Below are positions 17,600 through 19,370 of a stretch of 19,370 bases of DNA, in pieces. A model generated the notes under the pieces. The model was not told where the DNA came from, did not search any database, and saw only the letters and a program-made list of their open reading frames with translations. Position numbers and translations under genes: made by a program. The stretch comes from DATLAN01 sp035527455 (GTDB lineage Bacteria; Planctomycetota; Planctomycetia; Pirellulales; Thermoguttaceae), in assembly GCA_035527455.1 (NCBI GenBank), contig DATLAN010000568.1:1-19370 (forward strand), in the 5' to 3' direction. How positions within the stretch are numbered: position 1 is the first letter of the stretch; every line of letters starts with the position of its first letter.

Positions 17600-19370
17600 A
17601 TGAACACGCTTCGGCCCCACAGTCGTAGTGCTTATCGATCGTTCTGGAAGTCGAGCCCCGCGTGCCGCGGTAAGCCACCATGTCGCGCGCGGAAAAGATT
17701 GCGCATCGAGCCGCTGGAACAACGCAACCTCCTGGCGGTCATCTCCGGCCAGAAGTTCGACGACGCGGACCGGGACGGCCTGAAAGACCCGGCGGAACTC
17801 GGCCTGAGCGACTGGACCATCTACCTCGACGCCAACGAAAACGGCGCGTTCGACGTTGGCGAGCCGACCCGGCTCACCGACGCCGACGGCAACTACAGCT
17901 TCGATGGCCTGCCCGACGGAACCTACGTCGTCGGCGAAGTCCTGCAAGCCGGCTGGGAGCAGACCTATCCCGCCCAGGTCATGCCGGAAGAAATCCAGCG
18001 AGTCAGCGTGGACGCCGGTGGGACCCAGGGCGATGACGACAGTAACGGGTACCTCCGTCCTTCCCTCAGCGCCGGGGGGCGTTACGTGGCCTTCAGTTCG
18101 GCGGCGTCCAATCTCGTGCCGGGCGATACCAACGACGCGGTCGATGTCTTCGTCTACGACTGCCAGGAGGGCATCGTCCGACGCGTGAGCGTGGCTTCCG
18201 ACGGGTCGCAGGCCCAAGGCGACAGCAGTTGGCCTTCCATCAGCGCTGATGGACGATACGTCGCCTTTCAGTCCGATGCCCCCAATCTCTTGCCGGGCGG
18301 ACAAGACGCCAACGATTCCACCGATGTCTTTCTCCACGACCTGCTCCTGGGCACGACCGAGCGCGTGAGCCTGGGCGACGGCAATGAGGAAAGCGACAAC
18401 AACAGCAACTCTCCTTCGCTCAGCGCCGATGGCCGGTTCGTCGCGTTCCACTCCGAAGCCTCCAATCTCGTACCGGGAGACGATAATCAAAGCAAAGACG
18501 GCTTCGTCTACGACAGAGACATGGGCGAGATGCGCCGCGTCGGCGACCAGGCGCTTTGGCTCTCCATCAGCGCCGATGGCCGCTTTGTTGCCTTCAATTC
18601 CTCCGCAGCCAATGTCCCTGAGGACAATAACAACCGCGCCGACATCTTTCTCTACGAGATGCAGACCGGCGACGTGGAACGTGTCAGCGTCGGCATCGAC
18701 AACCCCAACGCCAACCCCAACGCGGGCAGCAATTTCGGCGCCGTCAGCGGCGACGGGCGCTACGTCGCGTTCGACTCCGGTGCCTCCAATCTCGTCCCCG
18801 GAGACGCGAATGAAGATTGGGACGTCTTCGTTTACGACCGACTGACGGACCAGACCCAATGTGTAAGCCTGACCGCCGGCGGATCGACGGCCGGCGGCCT
18901 CTATCCCTCGATCAGCGCCGACGGCCGATTCGTGACGTTCCACTCCATCGCGGCCGATCTCGTGCCGGGCGACGCCAACAATACCATGGACGTCTTCGTC
19001 CGCGACCTTCGCACCGACGTCACGACGCGCCTCAGCAAGGCTTCCAACGGCACGGAAGGAAACTCTTTTAGCGTCTACGCCACAATCAGCCCCGAAGGCA
19101 GTCACGTCGCTTTTTTCTCCTTAGCGTCCACCCTCGTTCCCGGCGACACCAACGAACGTTGGGACGCGTTCGTCGCTCCTAATCCCGGAGCGTGGCTGCC
19201 TGGGACCCATCGTATCTTCCTGCATTCCGCCGCCGTCAGCAGCGACGTCGACTTCGGCAACCGCACGTTACCCGGGACGATCGAAGGAGAGGTCTTCTTC
19301 GATCGCGACGGGGACGGTCAGTGGGACGGCGGCGAAGAGGGCCTCGTCGGCTGGCAGGTCTTCGTGGACC
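17600..19370 (+). CDS. Giant exported protein: SdrD-B-like domain with inserted seven-repeat beta-propeller (partial, runs off right edge)
   Basis: The frame is open from ATG 17600 to the window end (590 codons), with GAGGA upstream. The N-terminus is very basic and ends in LRIEPLEQRNLLAV (about 34-47), the planctomycete-type export motif. An SdrD-B-like (Cna-B-type) domain begins at GQKFDDADRDGLKDPAE, continues through YLDANENGAFDVGEPT and YSFDGLPDGTYVVGE, and reaches GWEQTYPA near residue 118. Seven propeller-type repeats follow (about 150-528), each about 50-60 residues with a core such as SISADGRYVAF, SNLVPGD and DVFVYD. After them comes GTHRIF (from 535), then SDVDFGNR, the usual end of such B domains, and a second domain starting GEVFFDRDGDGQWDGGEEG. 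SdrD-B domains are calcium-binding stalk modules in surface adhesins; the Asp-rich loops here fit that. A surface stalk or adhesin-like role is inferred; the repeats resemble TolB/PD40 blades and have no obvious active site. Confidence 0.88.
   Translation, partial: MNTLRPHSRSAYRSFWKSSPACRGKPPCRARKRLRIEPLEQRNLLAVISGQKFDDADRDGLKDPAELGLSDWTIYLDANENGAFDVGEPTRLTDADGNYSFDGLPDGTYVVGEVLQAGWEQTYPAQVMPEEIQRVSVDAGGTQGDDDSNGYLRPSLSAGGRYVAFSSAASNLVPGDTNDAVDVFVYDCQEGIVRRVSVASDGSQAQGDSSWPSISADGRYVAFQSDAPNLLPGGQDANDSTDVFLHDLLLGTTERVSLGDGNEESDNNSNSPSLSADGRFVAFHSEASNLVPGDDNQSKDGFVYDRDMGEMRRVGDQALWLSISADGRFVAFNSSAANVPEDNNNRADIFLYEMQTGDVERVSVGIDNPNANPNAGSNFGAVSGDGRYVAFDSGASNLVPGDANEDWDVFVYDRLTDQTQCVSLTAGGSTAGGLYPSISADGRFVTFHSIAADLVPGDANNTMDVFVRDLRTDVTTRLSKASNGTEGNSFSVYATISPEGSHVAFFSLASTLVPGDTNERWDAFVAPNPGAWLPGTHRIFLHSAAVSSDVDFGNRTLPGTIEGEVFFDRDGDGQWDGGEEGLVGWQVFVD

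Noticed and set aside
17444..19105. A 553-codon minus-strand frame at the right end
   Set aside because: The plus strand is continuously open here with clear SdrD-B and propeller repeats; the apparent repeats in the minus frame merely mirror them.

Overview
The window looks like a high-G+C genome from the Planctomycetota, probably a Pirellulales-type lineage. Four kinds of gene point there. Two very large exported proteins carry the planctomycete-style N-terminal motif (basic stretch, then EPLEPR/EPLEQR and LxA). There is a CotH/lamin-tail surface protein and an SdrD-B-domain protein. There is a Tat-exported Gfo/Idh/MocA oxidoreductase followed by a small exported HEAT protein. Exported PQQ-propeller and methyltransferase proteins are also present. 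This assignment is inference from protein families; there is no rRNA or other phylogenetic marker that I can align.

Layout, left to right. (1) 1-7089, minus strand: a partial lamin-tail/chitobiase-C/CotH protein running off the left edge, with its own promoter. Upstream of it lies a tightly coupled pair: an exported two-domain methyltransferase whose stop overlaps, as ATGA, the start of an exported PQQ-type propeller protein. (2) 7090-10674, plus strand: a 531-bp gap holding a 177-bp hyphenated palindrome, then rubrerythrin, then a secreted S9/DPP-IV-type peptidase. The signal-peptide coding region of the peptidase is interrupted in frame by a second, 132-bp palindromic element. (3) 10766-14481, minus strand: acetyl-CoA synthetase and a sigma-70 factor with regions 1.2 to 4.2, each with its own promoter signal. 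(4) 14974-17349, plus strand: a strong promoter, a Tat-exported Gfo/Idh/MocA protein, an exported HEAT-repeat protein and a clear intrinsic terminator. (5) 17600-19370, plus strand: the 5' part of a giant secreted protein in which seven propeller-type repeats sit inside an SdrD-B-like domain. Both edge-truncated giants are open across the window boundary.

Functionally this is a mixture of housekeeping genes (sigma factor, Acs, rubrerythrin) and planctomycete exported accessory genes. There is no CRISPR array, phage, rRNA or tRNA that I can recognise. The most unusual material is structural DNA. It comprises two unrelated palindromic elements flanking rubrerythrin, one showing compensatory base changes between paired hairpins and inserted in frame in a signal peptide, plus a further 91-bp imperfect inverted repeat in the sigma/oxidoreductase divergent region. 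The most unusual proteins are the exported tandem methyltransferase coupled to a propeller protein with an unassigned C-terminal half, and the nested propeller-in-SdrD-B architecture.
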